From the NCBI GenBank assembly GCA_037447655.1, contig JBBHKE010001947.1, positions 39,712 to 103,711 on the forward strand: DNA of 64,000 bases, in the 5' to 3' direction. A program made the translations under genes and the position numbers. Below the pieces are notes generated by a model, which was not told where the DNA came from, did not search any database, and was given only the letters and a program-made list of their open reading frames with translations. Shown here one piece after another: positions 54,882-64,000 of this stretch (its first letter is position 1; every line of letters begins with the position of its first letter). This DNA comes from Zygnema cylindricum. Its lineage: Eukaryota; Streptophyta; Zygnematophyceae; Zygnematales; Zygnemataceae.

Positions 54882-55849
54882 CGATTCTTCCTCTCGACCA
54901 CTCCATTTGACTCCGGAGAATAAGGCGCCGTGAATTGATGCCTTATCCCCCACTCCTTACAATACCCCTCAAAAACAACAAACTCCCCTCCATTGTTCGA
55001 ACGAATGGACCTAAGCTTCTTATCAATTTGCCTTTCGGCCATCACATGCCATTCTTTAATTTTTTCAAATGCATCCGATTTCTTTTTCAATAAATACACC
55101 CATGAATTCCGAGAGAAGTCATCAACATTTACCAAAGTATACTTATTACCTCCAATTGTCTCGGGTTTAATGTGTCCACAAAGATCGATGTGGACAACCT
55201 CCAAAGGACTTTGAGCTCGATGCTTGATGTCTTTATTCGGATGGGATTTCCGAATTTGACGTCCTTTGCTACATCCTCCGCATCCGTTCACCTTCTCACC
55301 GGATGCGAGGTCCAAACCCCTCACCGAAGAATGACGAATCATCTTCTTCAAAATTACCTCGGATGTGTAACACATCCGGTGATGCCATAAGGTAAGATCA
55401 CCTTTCAACTCCGAAATTTGATGTGAAATTCCCTCGGTGGGAACTTTAGATTTCGGCCTCCTCCATAAGAGCCGACTATGATTCCCATCCGTCACAAATC
55501 CTTCTCCAATTACAATCCCTTTCTCATTCCAAATCTTAATAGATTGATCACCTCTCGCAAGTAAGCTTCCACCACTCTTTTGGATTTGTGGAACGCTTAA
55601 CAAACTAACCGAACCGTCCAGAATATAAAGAGTATTTTGAAGACGATACTCCATCGATCTCTCCTTCCCATCATTATCCCATGAAAGGAGATCAACCCGA
55701 ACCGTGCCAACCGTACCAACCGAAATGACATGGCCGCTTGCAACCGTAATAAACTTTGGAACCGTGAGTTCCCTCATGTCACCAAACAAGGTGGCATCCG
55801 TGCAAACATGGTGAGATGCCCCTGTATCAATAATCCACTCTCTCTCCAA
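54882..55849 (-). pseudogene. Element 3 protease and integrase core, interrupted by element 2
   Basis: An open stretch of about 325 residues on the minus strand. It has the aspartic protease site WIIDTGASHH, the GAG-pre-integrase region (LTLWHHRMCY), then the integrase core with VVHIDLCGH (first Asp present), IRSNNGGEF (Asn where the second catalytic Asp is expected) and PESNGVVERKNRT (Glu present). Its C-terminal part continues beyond element 2 at 50502. It is out of frame with the gag ORF, probably a single indel near 55935. Confidence 0.85.
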
Positions 55850-55863
55850 ATTTCCTCCACTAC

Positions 55864-57276
55864 TTACCGAATCAAGGGTAAGATTAAGAACCGGAAACTC
55901 ATCACCGGTTTCATTACCATGGTCAAAGTAATTTGCATACCATAACCACGACCACCACCGCGGCCTCCTCTTCCGTCGCCACCTCGGGCGCCTCTATCAC
56001 CTCCTCTACCTCCTCTTCCACTTCCGGAATCTCCACTCTTTGCATAACATTGAGGGATCGTATGCCCCCACTTACCGCAAAAATGACATTGCTTGTCCTT
56101 ATCCGGACAAGATGAAGACAAATGTCCAAGCCGGTTACATCGATAGCATGTCACATTGGAAAGATCCGAAAGGACCTTCGTTGGACGACCTTGCTCCCTC
56201 TTGTTGCTTCGGCCGCCACCACCACCTCTCGGGCCACCTCCTCTACCACCTCCTCTACCACCGGCATAGTTAAGATCCGGGGTTTCGGGAGCAGTAGAGT
56301 TTAGAACTCCTCCTCCTCCACTTGAAGAAGCCGATGGAGTTCCCTCCGACATTTTGATAAAATTAACGGTGAATCCAAAAGTATTATCCGCCTTCGCTCG
56401 TAAAATAGCTTTAAGATGCGAAAGCTTGTCCGGCAAAGCGTTAAGAAACACGCTTAATTTATCCGCATCCAAAATAACTCGGCCATTGTTCAGTAATTGC
56501 TCGAGTATAATATTGAAGCGCTTCATGGCATCATCCATCAATTCATTTGAATTGATTTTAGAATTCATAAAGTCCGTATAAACATATTGACCCTTGTTCT
56601 CAACGCCTTTCTCATATTGCTCCTCAAGTGCTTGCCAACACTCATGGGCCGTGCCGTGAGCGAGAAAATGATCAAGCACGGAAGAAGTGCAATTTTTCAT
56701 CAACCCGGTCGTTGCCGCAATATCCTTCAACCTCCATTGAGCACGTGCCTTGCTCTCCGTTGGCATCTTCTCCTCTCCCTTGACAATCCTCCAAAGCCTC
56801 TTAAGAATAAGTTGCTTTGAAATAAATTTCTTCCAAACCGCATAATTGGTGCCATTAAAGGCCACGGATTTCCCCGACATATTATAATCATCTTCATTAT
56901 CCAATGCCTCTTCAAAATCTGAATATTCCTCTATCTTTGCTTTACCTTTCGTAATTCTCTCTTTTATCTCACTCTCATTAGCTCCTCCACTAAATGGATC
57001 GGCAGCTTGAAATGAAGCAAATTCTCTTTTCTCACTAGATTGAGTTTGAAATCGTGAATCTACATATCTCATTAATGAATCAAACATTTCCTCAAATTTT
57101 CTCTTCGTATTCCGGGTCTCCTCAAATTGAGAACCCAAAAAACTGAACTCTCTTGCTCTTTCCGAAGTCGACATGGGGGAAGGAGTATGTCTATTCTTCT
57201 TCCTCCCAATGCGCTCTCTCTCTATCTCCGAAGCACTAGCTCCGAAACCAATTGTAGGACCTTGAGCAAAAGACAT
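55864..57276 (-). CDS. Gag of copia element 3 (470 aa)
   Basis: The frame opens at an ATG inside the 5' LTR (57276) and passes through the primer site. It contains the gag core (FNGTNYAVWKKFISKQLILK, LNALPDKLSHLKAIL) at about residues 135-310, a Gly/Arg-rich segment, and two CCHC knuckles, CYRCNRLGHLSSSC and CHFCGKWGHTIPQC. A Gly/Arg-rich tail follows. The last roughly 20 residues are a frame-shifted ending; the expected continuation into protease is in another frame. Confidence 0.8.
   Translation of the reverse strand: MSFAQGPTIGFGASASEIERERIGRKKNRHTPSPMSTSERAREFSFLGSQFEETRNTKRKFEEMFDSLMRYVDSRFQTQSSEKREFASFQAADPFSGGANESEIKERITKGKAKIEEYSDFEEALDNEDDYNMSGKSVAFNGTNYAVWKKFISKQLILKRLWRIVKGEEKMPTESKARAQWRLKDIAATTGLMKNCTSSVLDHFLAHGTAHECWQALEEQYEKGVENKGQYVYTDFMNSKINSNELMDDAMKRFNIILEQLLNNGRVILDADKLSVFLNALPDKLSHLKAILRAKADNTFGFTVNFIKMSEGTPSASSSGGGGVLNSTAPETPDLNYAGGRGGGRGGGPRGGGGGRSNKREQGRPTKVLSDLSNVTCYRCNRLGHLSSSCPDKDKQCHFCGKWGHTIPQCYAKSGDSGSGRGGRGGDRGARGGDGRGGRGGGRGYGMQITLTMVMKPVMSFRFLILPLIR
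57239..57250 (-). promoter_or_regulatory. Primer-binding site of element 3 (tRNA 3'-end type)
   Basis: TGGTTTCGGAGC on the minus strand, 2 nt from the LTR, 10 of 12 bases of the usual plant TGGTATCAGAGC site. This priming mode differs from that of the neighbouring elements. Confidence 0.65.
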
Positions 57277-57923
57277 TCACTCGAAATAATTCACTAAACA
57301 TAAATCATTACACAGCGGAAGCTCATAAAAGACAAGAGGAATATTCAGCCAAAAAGAATTATAAGTGTTCTTGGCCAAAGCCTCTTTACATCATCTCACT
57401 TCTCTCTTCTCTCTCTTCTCTATCCTCTTTAAATAATCTCTTACTCCAATATCAAATCCTCTATGATTCAATCATGTAAGATAGAATTAATTAATTCAAT
57501 TAATTCGATACTCTTCACATGTACACTGCTGCCTATATATACTCGCTACTCTGCACTAAGAGACAACAAGATAAGACAAGCAGAACTTAGCGTAGCGACG
57601 AAGTCTGTCCCTAGCTGACTGTGCACTCTTCAATGAAAGTTCCACGAAGGAAGGCGCACATGCTTCTTCCTTCGAAACATCAAACACCAAACGTTGACTT
57701 AAACACGTGTTGCTTCACGAACAAACCTGCACGCAAATAAAAACACCTGCGCACGAAAAAACAAGTGACGCGAAACGAAATAATATGTTTCGTTCGCGGA
57801 CAACAAAAGTACTGCCGCGAAACGACGTCGTACTTTTGTATGGTGACACGACAGTTCGCGTCAAACAAATACAAGTTGGTATGACGCTTCCCGGAAATAC
57901 CGCGAAACGACAATATCCCAACA
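57253..57923 (-). repeat. 5' LTR of element 3
   Basis: 671 bp, plus-strand copy from TGTAGGACCTTGAGC to CAATATCCCAACA. Confidence 0.85.
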
Positions 57924-57928
57924 GTTTA

Positions 57929-58110
57929 TCGCGACACAAAAAGTGCTCGATCTGATATATCCATCCATAAAAGTTTGAGCCGTTAAATCTGGCAACAATG
58001 TTTGATATTGTGCTGAAAGGCCCACAGCCTATATCAGTAGATGAAATGGCAGCGGACAGAAAGTAAGAAGAAAGTAAATATGGAAAAGGACAAAAGGTAA
58101 AGAAAGACAA
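57929..58110 (-). pseudogene. Gag N-terminus of element 6
   Basis: The minus-strand frame reads FSTISNIVARFNGSNFYGW, the start of a copia gag. It enters from the LTR and is cut by element 3 at 57924. The frame upstream lies in the LTR, as in the other elements. Confidence 0.7.
58019..58029 (-). promoter_or_regulatory. Putative primer-binding site of element 6
   Basis: GGCTGTGGGCC on the minus strand beside the LTR, 9 of 11 bases of GGTTATGGGCC. It is either a decayed half-tRNA site or a divergent one. Confidence 0.4.
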
Positions 58111-58538
58111 AAATGTGTCTCTTGGTTATGTTAGAAAGTACAGAGCACTCGTTTATGTAGAATAGGCAAAGTCAGGAGAGTGACTTTTCAAGATCTAGGG
58201 AGCCTATGTGACTGTGAAAGGTCTCTTGGCTCATTTGGCGAAAGGGCAAATGGAGATCGTTAGTTGTTAGTAAAAGCTAATGATGAGATCTACTATTAAA
58301 AACTACAGGAGCTACAGTGTGCGCTTTTAAGAAGCGCCAGGTGCAAAAAAAAAAAATAGAATCCAAAAACATAAAATTGGAACTAAAACATAAACTGAGA
58401 AAACATAAAACTGAGCTAAGTAAATAGCGTAGACTAAGATGCTTTAAATAGCTAGATAACGTGAATTGGAATATAAGTATGCGTTAGTAACAAAGGTAGA
58501 GCTAACTTGAATATTTTAACAAATAAATAAAGTTAATA
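58030..58538 (-). repeat. 5' LTR of element 6
   Basis: 509 bp aligned with 42664-43173, with many substitutions. Confidence 0.8.
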
Positions 58539-58543
58539 TGAAT

Positions 58544-59617
58544 AGCACCACATGAACACCTTCAAAAAGTCAGTGCGCCACGTAGATCCTATCTATACCC
58601 TCTACATGCGCTTTATCTTAAATGATGTTGACACCAATCACATGTTTGTCTACTTGTAAAATGATATCGCGGTGCATATATATGGCGTCCTATCTTGGCG
58701 CATGTAGTCTCTACCGTCGACGAACGCTCATTATCATTTCAATAACCGTTATTCTCTACTTGTTCACTTTTACCAACTGAGGCCCAAGACGCAATTCCTC
58801 CATTCTACTTTCCCATCACCAACAGTCATTCACGGGTGCAACAACATATCACGAAGAAGGTACCTAGCGATTTCTAGAACCTTTTTGAGTCATTGCCTAT
58901 AGTTGACGTATGGGCTCGACTTCTCTCTTGTTTGGACCACGTGATAAGGCTTGGCTCGTTGCTACTCCAATTTTTGCCTCATTCCGCTTATCCTCTCAAC
59001 GATTTTATCCTACACTCCGCTTATCTCTCGGCTTGTGGCGACCCTCTCTCTGGGGCAAAAGCCTCATTACCTTCTTGGCCAATGTATCAATGAGCAAGGC
59101 ACACATTTCCTCTATTGTTTTGTTGGTGGGGAGCGTACAAAAATAGATGATATGGTTCGAGATAGAATCGCTTCAGTGGGTGGTGGAGCAGAATACACAA
59201 TGAAATGTGAGGTGTCGCATGTGCTCCCGCCACGTTTTCAATCTAGAGATGTACGCGACCCTCACATGATCTTCTGTTTTGGCAAGGCCAAAGGGAACAC
59301 TAGCGGATGTATTTTACATTGAGCCTATGGGATCTAATGTGTCTAGGGGTGTGGCAATGTATATTGGTTTTGCGATTCGAGATGCGAAAACCTCTAAATA
59401 ATGTAATTATAATCGACGAGACCCAGTTGAAAACTTCTTCCCGTTTGCAATAGAGATATTCGGGACCTTTGACTCTTTACTCGACAACTTCATATGTGAT
59501 TGTGCTCGGCGGTGTTTTGAATTTGAAGGACCTACTAGCCCTTCCCCAGCTCTCTTCTACCGCCAACGTTTCTTTGTCGCCCTTCAATGTGCTCAAGCAT
59601 CGAACCTCTTTGATGGA
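58544..59617. other. Intergenic, no gene recognised
   Basis: Less AT-rich than its surroundings, with one open frame of 123 residues (58951-59322) that resembles nothing I recognise. It may be an old gene or transposon relic; evidence is insufficient to call it. Confidence 0.4.
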
Positions 59618-60434
59618 AAAAATAGAATTATGGATTGTATTTCAGGTTTTTTTTTTTTAAAAAGGGCACCGAATTGGCGTTTTATACTCTAATAGCGATT
59701 GACGGTGTAGTTAATCACTAACTCTAATTTGGGTTTTTTCGAATAAGGGTTCCATAAAAGTGAGGTTGTTTACAAAAATCCGTACTTATCCGTACTATGC
59801 CGTTTCTATTATTTTGCTTTTATACGCGAACAACATTACAGAGAATCTTGCCAATATTCTCCAAAGGTCTGGGAGGTAACAATGACCGTTGGATGTTTTT
59901 TCGCGAAGCATTCGCGTCGAAAGTTTTTGTAAATGATCACTATTTACAAAAAAAATTGAGCCGCGACATGTTGGATAATGAATGTACGTGTCAGGACGGC
60001 AACCAACGGAAATCAAAAAATTCCGCACATGATATATGCATTCAAAAATTCAACGGAAATCACGTACGATCTTCTCTTACGTGGTACCACTCATTTCTGA
60101 GCACGTGGATTACAGATGCTGCGCGACAGAACATCGTTAAAAGTGTAGCATTCTGTAATGTTGTTCGTACGATTATAAAATATCTTGATGGAACGCCACC
60201 CTAATAAATACCCGCCGTATCGATGTCCACATCAATATATATACCCGAACAAAATCTGACAATTCGTACGCCAAAATCTGAATATTCAAGATTTTGTCTC
60301 TTTCTCCAGTGCACATTCACATGCATGCGCAATAAAATTAAAAATCGAATTATGGATTGTATTTCAGGTTTTTTTTTTTTTTAAAGGCACCGAATTAGCG
60401 TTATTTACTCTAATAGCGATTGGCGGTGTAATTA
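59618..60434 (+). repeat. Direct repeat of about 95 bp flanking N2
   Basis: 59618-59713 and 60339-60434 share AATTATGGATTGTATTTCAG, a T run, and CTCTAATAGCGATTG(A/G)CGGTGTA. The end resembles the inverted terminus of the CTACACCGC MITE family. Confidence 0.65.
59747..60201 (+). mobile_element. TIR element N2, shorter relative of N1
   Basis: 455 bp, starting GGGTTCCATAAAAGTG and ending CTTGATGGAACGCCACCC, flanked by TAA on both sides (59744-59746, 60202-60204). It shares the internal ACATTACAGAGAATCTTGCC segment with N1. Confidence 0.75.
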
Positions 60435-60787
60435 ATAGCAGCGCTAAATATAAAGTCCACATTAATAACGATGTGACGCTAATAATAAGAAAACTAAAAT
60501 GACGATGGGCATTGTAGATGATGCCACGTTTCAATCGGTGAGTCATAAGCCGTACTTAGTGACCCACCGAGGCTGTGTCGGACTGCGTCACATGCAACTT
60601 CACTAAATACCACGTCAGCTCCTCCGTTTTAACTTTGGTTCGGAGTGAAATTTCCGTACATGAAAATTAACGTACATGCAAAAATTTTCAAAGTCCACTT
60701 CTGGGATCCAAGAGATCGACGTAACTTTTAGGGTTATTGAAATCATAACTGCAAACATGGAAACGTGACCTCAGTAAAATGTGGCAT
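60435..60787. other. Intergenic, no gene
   Basis: Short frames only, no repeat homology noticed. Confidence 0.5.
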
Positions 60788-60796
60788 TTAGGAATA

Positions 60797-62368
60797 GGGA
60801 ATTGCTAACCGCAGAGACGATTTTTGCTGCGCGCAAGTAGTTGTCAGAAATTGTACATTTGAAGTACAGTTTCGTACAAGCTACGTACCTTTAAGTTCAG
60901 ATTTGACGGTCAATCCGTCGAACAACTTTGACTGGCGAAATATTGTACTGGCGGTTAAAAAAGTGTCGCGCTTGCGAACGTCGACCGTCATAAAAAAATA
61001 AACAATTCACACGGCCGGCGCAGGTTTACTGTAACCAAACTGCGACGACCACATATAAATAAAATGGTTGCGCGCTGGTGGTTTATCACTTCACGTCTGT
61101 GAGAGCACACACTGACATTTGACTTAGCCGCAAAAATGAAATATACTCGCGAACCGTTACACTGAACTTGGACACAAATTAAAGGACGGCGTACAACATG
61201 TATAAACTCGCACGAAACGAAATAAACTTCGTACAAAATAAAAAAGCGTACCCGCATGTAAATATCGATGAAACTAAAATGACGCGTCGTCACCTGTGAC
61301 GTGACGACGCGTCATTTTAGTTTCACGTGACGACGCGTCATTTAAGTTTCATCTATATTTATACGCGGGTACGCTTTCTTATTTTGTACGAAGTTTATTT
61401 CGTTTCGTGCGAGTTTATACATGTTGTACGTCGTCCTTTGATTCGTGTCCAAGTTCAGTGTAACGGTTCGCGAGTAGATTTCATTTTTGCGGCTAAGTCA
61501 AATGTCAGTGTGTGCTCTCACAGACGTGAAGTGATAAACTACACCGCGAATCGTTATTAGTGTCAAAGTTTAAATAGTGTTGAAGAAAATTTAACGTACT
61601 TGATGCTAATTAAGAATTTGAAAATTTTAAAAAAAAAGGTGTATTCTAATTTCGGCGTTAATGCTAATTTGGGAACAGCAAAAATGGAATATTTGCCGTA
61701 CGATTATATACATTACTGTAGTATATGTATCCGTACAAGATGTAAGAAATTGTACGCCGTCGCGAATTTAAAATATCCGTACATGCCATGCTAATTTACG
61801 TGTCGGACTAATCCCGTGTTTTTGAGCGCACGTTCCTATGCGTGCGCGTCTGATTTAATTCACTTTTTTGTAAATTTTCACTTGAAAAGGTACATTTATG
61901 TACGGTCTGACGTCGACCGTACACCACACTATCTAGATTTTATTGTACTTTCGGGCTTTACGCTATTTTGTACGGTACCTTAATAACGTCAAGTAAAAAT
62001 TAAAATCATGTATCCTATTTGAAAAAAAATATCAAAATTTCAAGAACCCAAATTAGAGTTATTGACAATAATAACGATTCGCGGTGTACCTGCGCGCAGC
62101 CATTTTATTTATATGTGGCTGCCGCAGTTTGGTTACAGTAAACCTGCGCCGGCCGTGTGAAATTTTATTTTTTTATGACGGTCGACGTTCGCAAGCGCGA
62201 CACTTTTTTAACCGCCAGTACAATATTTCGCCAGTCAATGTTGTTCGACGGATTGACCGTCAAATCTGAACTTAAAGGTACGAGCTTGTACAAAACTGTA
62301 CTTCAAATGTACAATTTCTGACAACTACCTGCGCGCAGCAAAAATCGTCTCTGCGATTAGCAATTCCC
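60797..62368. mobile_element. Fold-back element with about 500-bp arms and a 9-bp target duplication
   Basis: The left arm (60797 to about 61292) returns inverted in 61300-62368, ignoring the MITE at 61539-62088. Ends are GGGAATTGCTAACCGCAGAG and an inverted copy with a few differences. The flanks are TTAGGAATA at 60788-60796 and 62369-62377, an exact 9-bp duplication. 9 bp with long TIRs is the signature of Mutator-like (MULE) elements. No transposase is present. A 27-bp segment (GTGACGACGCGTCATTT) is repeated at the centre. Confidence 0.85.
61539..62088 (+). mobile_element. MITE copy B inside the fold-back arm
   Basis: 550 bp, aligned end to end with the copy at 37975-38519. It interrupts the right arm of the palindrome. 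The left arm near 61075-61095 shows the uninterrupted version. Confidence 0.8.
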
Positions 62369-62377
62369 TTAGGAATA

Positions 62378-64000
62378 TGAATGGTTTAACTGTGAACAGG
62401 GAAATATGAATTTAGCGTAACATTCCAGTTTTAGTAACGGTTTAACGGTTTCACCGCTCAGTTTTTTTAGGGTTTTTCCTAGTAGAAAACCCTAAAAATC
62501 CTAAAAATCCTAAGAAACCCTAAGGGAATCCCAAACCTAATGTAAACCGTTTGGTCCGGTTCGGGCCAAATTCGAGGCCGAGCCGAACCGAATAAAACCG
62601 AACTTGAACTTAACCGAACCTAAACCGGACCGAACCGAAAGGTTCCTTACCGAGTGCCACCTATGGTACATTTAGTACAGTACCGTACTGTACTTTACTG
62701 AGATATTACGGGAGGTGTTTCGTAACAGCCGTGTGGCGCAATAAAGCTCGTTTTTGACTTTTCAATTTTTTGTCGTTTTCTGTCTGACACAGATATTCCT
62801 CTCCCAGTTCTACGAGTTTTCGCGTGTTCGACACTTCGGCTTATGATTCGATTCGCTGCCACGTGGCATGATCGTAGCAGCTGTACGAAACGTCAAGATA
62901 AAATTTTGGACGCGTGTTGGGACGCCATGCAGTCTACGCCTCCACGGTTCGTCGCACAATGTTTACGAATACTCACGGAAATCAACGATTTTTAGCGAAT
63001 TTTGACGAATTTTAGCGATTTTTTGACGATTTTTGACGTTTTTTTACGATTTTTTACGAATTTTTACGGTAAATACTAATTCCAGTCCGGATACATGCGA
63101 AAAAAGGTGAAATAATTGTGAATGTTTTCATAAATATATGAAAACAATGTGAATTTCTTTAAAAGTATATACAAAAAAAAAGCTGTGAATATCTTTAAAA
63201 AGTAAAGAAATCGTGAAGTACTTTCGAAAATAACGCAGTCGAAAACTTTTTTTCGGGGAACTTTTTTGGATACAGTTTTTGGATTTTTGGGACACGTGGC
63301 CATCCAGAAAACGACAAAGTTGAGCACCTGAAAGTACATGTTTCACACTTTCTTTTTTCTCTGGTTTCTTTTTGATTTTTCCCTGTTTCTTTTTTTTATT
63401 TTATTTATTTCTTTGTTTTTATTAAGTTGCGGAAGTCAACGATAGTCATAGCAAGATCCTCTTTTATTTATTTATTTTTATTTTCTTTCCTTTTTTTTCC
63501 TTTTTTTTTCTTTTTTTGTAACCTCTTCTGGGTTTCACTCTATTTCTTTTCTTTCTTGTGGGTCTTTCGAACTTCTTTTCAAATCCGTACGGGTTTTCCC
63601 CATTTCCGTACATTTTCCGTACAAATTTCCACAGCAAGCCAGGTGCAGAACCGTACAGTGTGGAAGAAATATTTTGTCGTTTTGTGAGTTTTATTTCACC
63701 GTCTACAATCAACGTCACCAGTTTTGAGAGAAAGATTCACAAATTTTTTTTTTTTTTTCCCTTCCTTTTTTTTTTTTTTTTTTGACTTCATATTTGACAC
63801 TGAGCCAGCATCAAAGGAAATTTTGACCTTTTTTTTTACAAAAAGACAAAAAAGTACGGTATTACGGTTTCAAGTACAACACCATCCTTTCAAAAAATAT
63901 TATTGTCATTGTATTTTTTTTTTCCTATTGACTCTTTTTTTTCTCTCCCTCTTATTTTTTTTTTCTCTTTTTTCTTTCGTTTTTTTTTTTTTTTTTTTTT
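62378..64000. other. AT-rich end region, no gene
   Basis: Contains a hairpin of telomere-like text (TTTAGGGTTTT at 62466-62476, AAAACCCTAAA at 62486-62496), ACCGAA-type simple repeats (62550-62640), a degenerate TTTTTACGA repeat (62965-63070) and long T runs from 63340 to the end. Open frames there are compositional. Confidence 0.6.

Larger units (their letters stand above)
48070..57923 (-). mobile_element. Copia element 3, nested in element 6 and split by element 2
   Basis: LTRs 48070-48740 and 57253-57923 are both 671 bp, differ at a modest number of sites, and are flanked by GTTTA (48065-48069, 57924-57928). The primer site at 57239-57250 reads TGGTTTCGGAGC on the minus strand, 10 of 12 bases of the usual initiator tRNA 3'-end site. 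A polypurine ATAAGGGGGAT precedes the 3' LTR. Element 2 (50508-54876) interrupts the integrase with an AGGTA duplication. Confidence 0.9.
42664..58538 (-). mobile_element. Old copia element 6, outermost of a three-level nest
   Basis: LTRs 42664-43173 and 58030-58538 (about 510 bp) start and end alike but differ at many sites. The flanks are GGAAT (42659-42663) and TGAAT (58539-58543), a one-mismatch duplication. The internal region is split by element 3 (48070-57923), whose GTTTA duplication sits at 48065-48069 and 57924-57928. The sequence beside the 5' LTR, GGCTGTGGGCC, resembles the half-tRNA primer site with two changes. Confidence 0.85.

Noticed and set aside
58951-59322. 123-residue frame as a possible gene
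   Set aside because: No recognisable domain, no splice or start context, and it lies among transposon relics.
62466-62496. True telomere or chromosome end
   Set aside because: Only two or three telomere-like heptamers arranged as a hairpin, not an array.
1-64000. CRISPR array, rRNA or bacterial operon
   Set aside because: No regularly spaced identical repeats with unique spacers, no rRNA signature, and genes carry spliceosomal introns.

Overview
The window looks like nuclear DNA of a eukaryote of the green lineage, most likely a streptophyte alga or other early-diverging relative of land plants. The evidence is GT-AG spliceosomal introns, a secreted papain-type protease with LysM and EGF modules, an AceTr/SatP-type transporter gene (a family common in algae, fungi and bryophytes, rare in flowering plants), and Ty1/copia elements whose primer-binding sites match my recollection of plant-type initiator tRNA-Met. 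I cannot name the species. Only two host genes are visible. The rest is transposon-dense, AT-rich intergenic DNA.

Layout. 240-9516 (+): a 17-exon gene (5' end probably outside the window) for a modular cysteine protease: Pro-rich heptad repeats, Cys-rich linker, papain catalytic domain, a second set of heptad repeats, two EGF-like domains and four LysM-like domains. About 9.5-13.1 kb: intergenic, then short TIR elements with TTA/TAA target duplications (PIF/Harbinger-like MITEs). 13128-19583 (+): a decayed copia element with both LTRs. 19.6-26.6 kb: a nest of TIR elements, one carrying a solo copia LTR, with filled and empty sites visible side by side. 26588-36908 (-): a tandem LTR-internal-LTR-internal-LTR copia array that shares its middle LTR. 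37.0-37.4 kb: a GC-rich 26-bp minisatellite. 37975-38519: a MITE. 39310-41516 (+): a four-exon AceTr transporter gene with an inverted double G-box and CT-rich promoter. 42664-58538: a three-level copia nest in which an old minus-strand element contains a second minus-strand element, which contains a young plus-strand one with apparently identical LTRs. 59.6-62.4 kb: more MITEs and a fold-back element with a 9-bp target duplication. 62.4-64.0 kb: AT-rich DNA without a recognisable gene.

How parts relate. The two host genes show no functional link. The strongest leads are the protease architecture, the young non-autonomous copia element (50508-54876) whose 660-residue ORF keeps gag and scattered pol linkers but no catalytic core, initiator-tRNA anticodon-arm primer sites placed inside gag coding sequence, and tRNA-like pol III boxes on the antisense strand of the LTRs. 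All splice sites, repeat boundaries and target duplications were read by eye.
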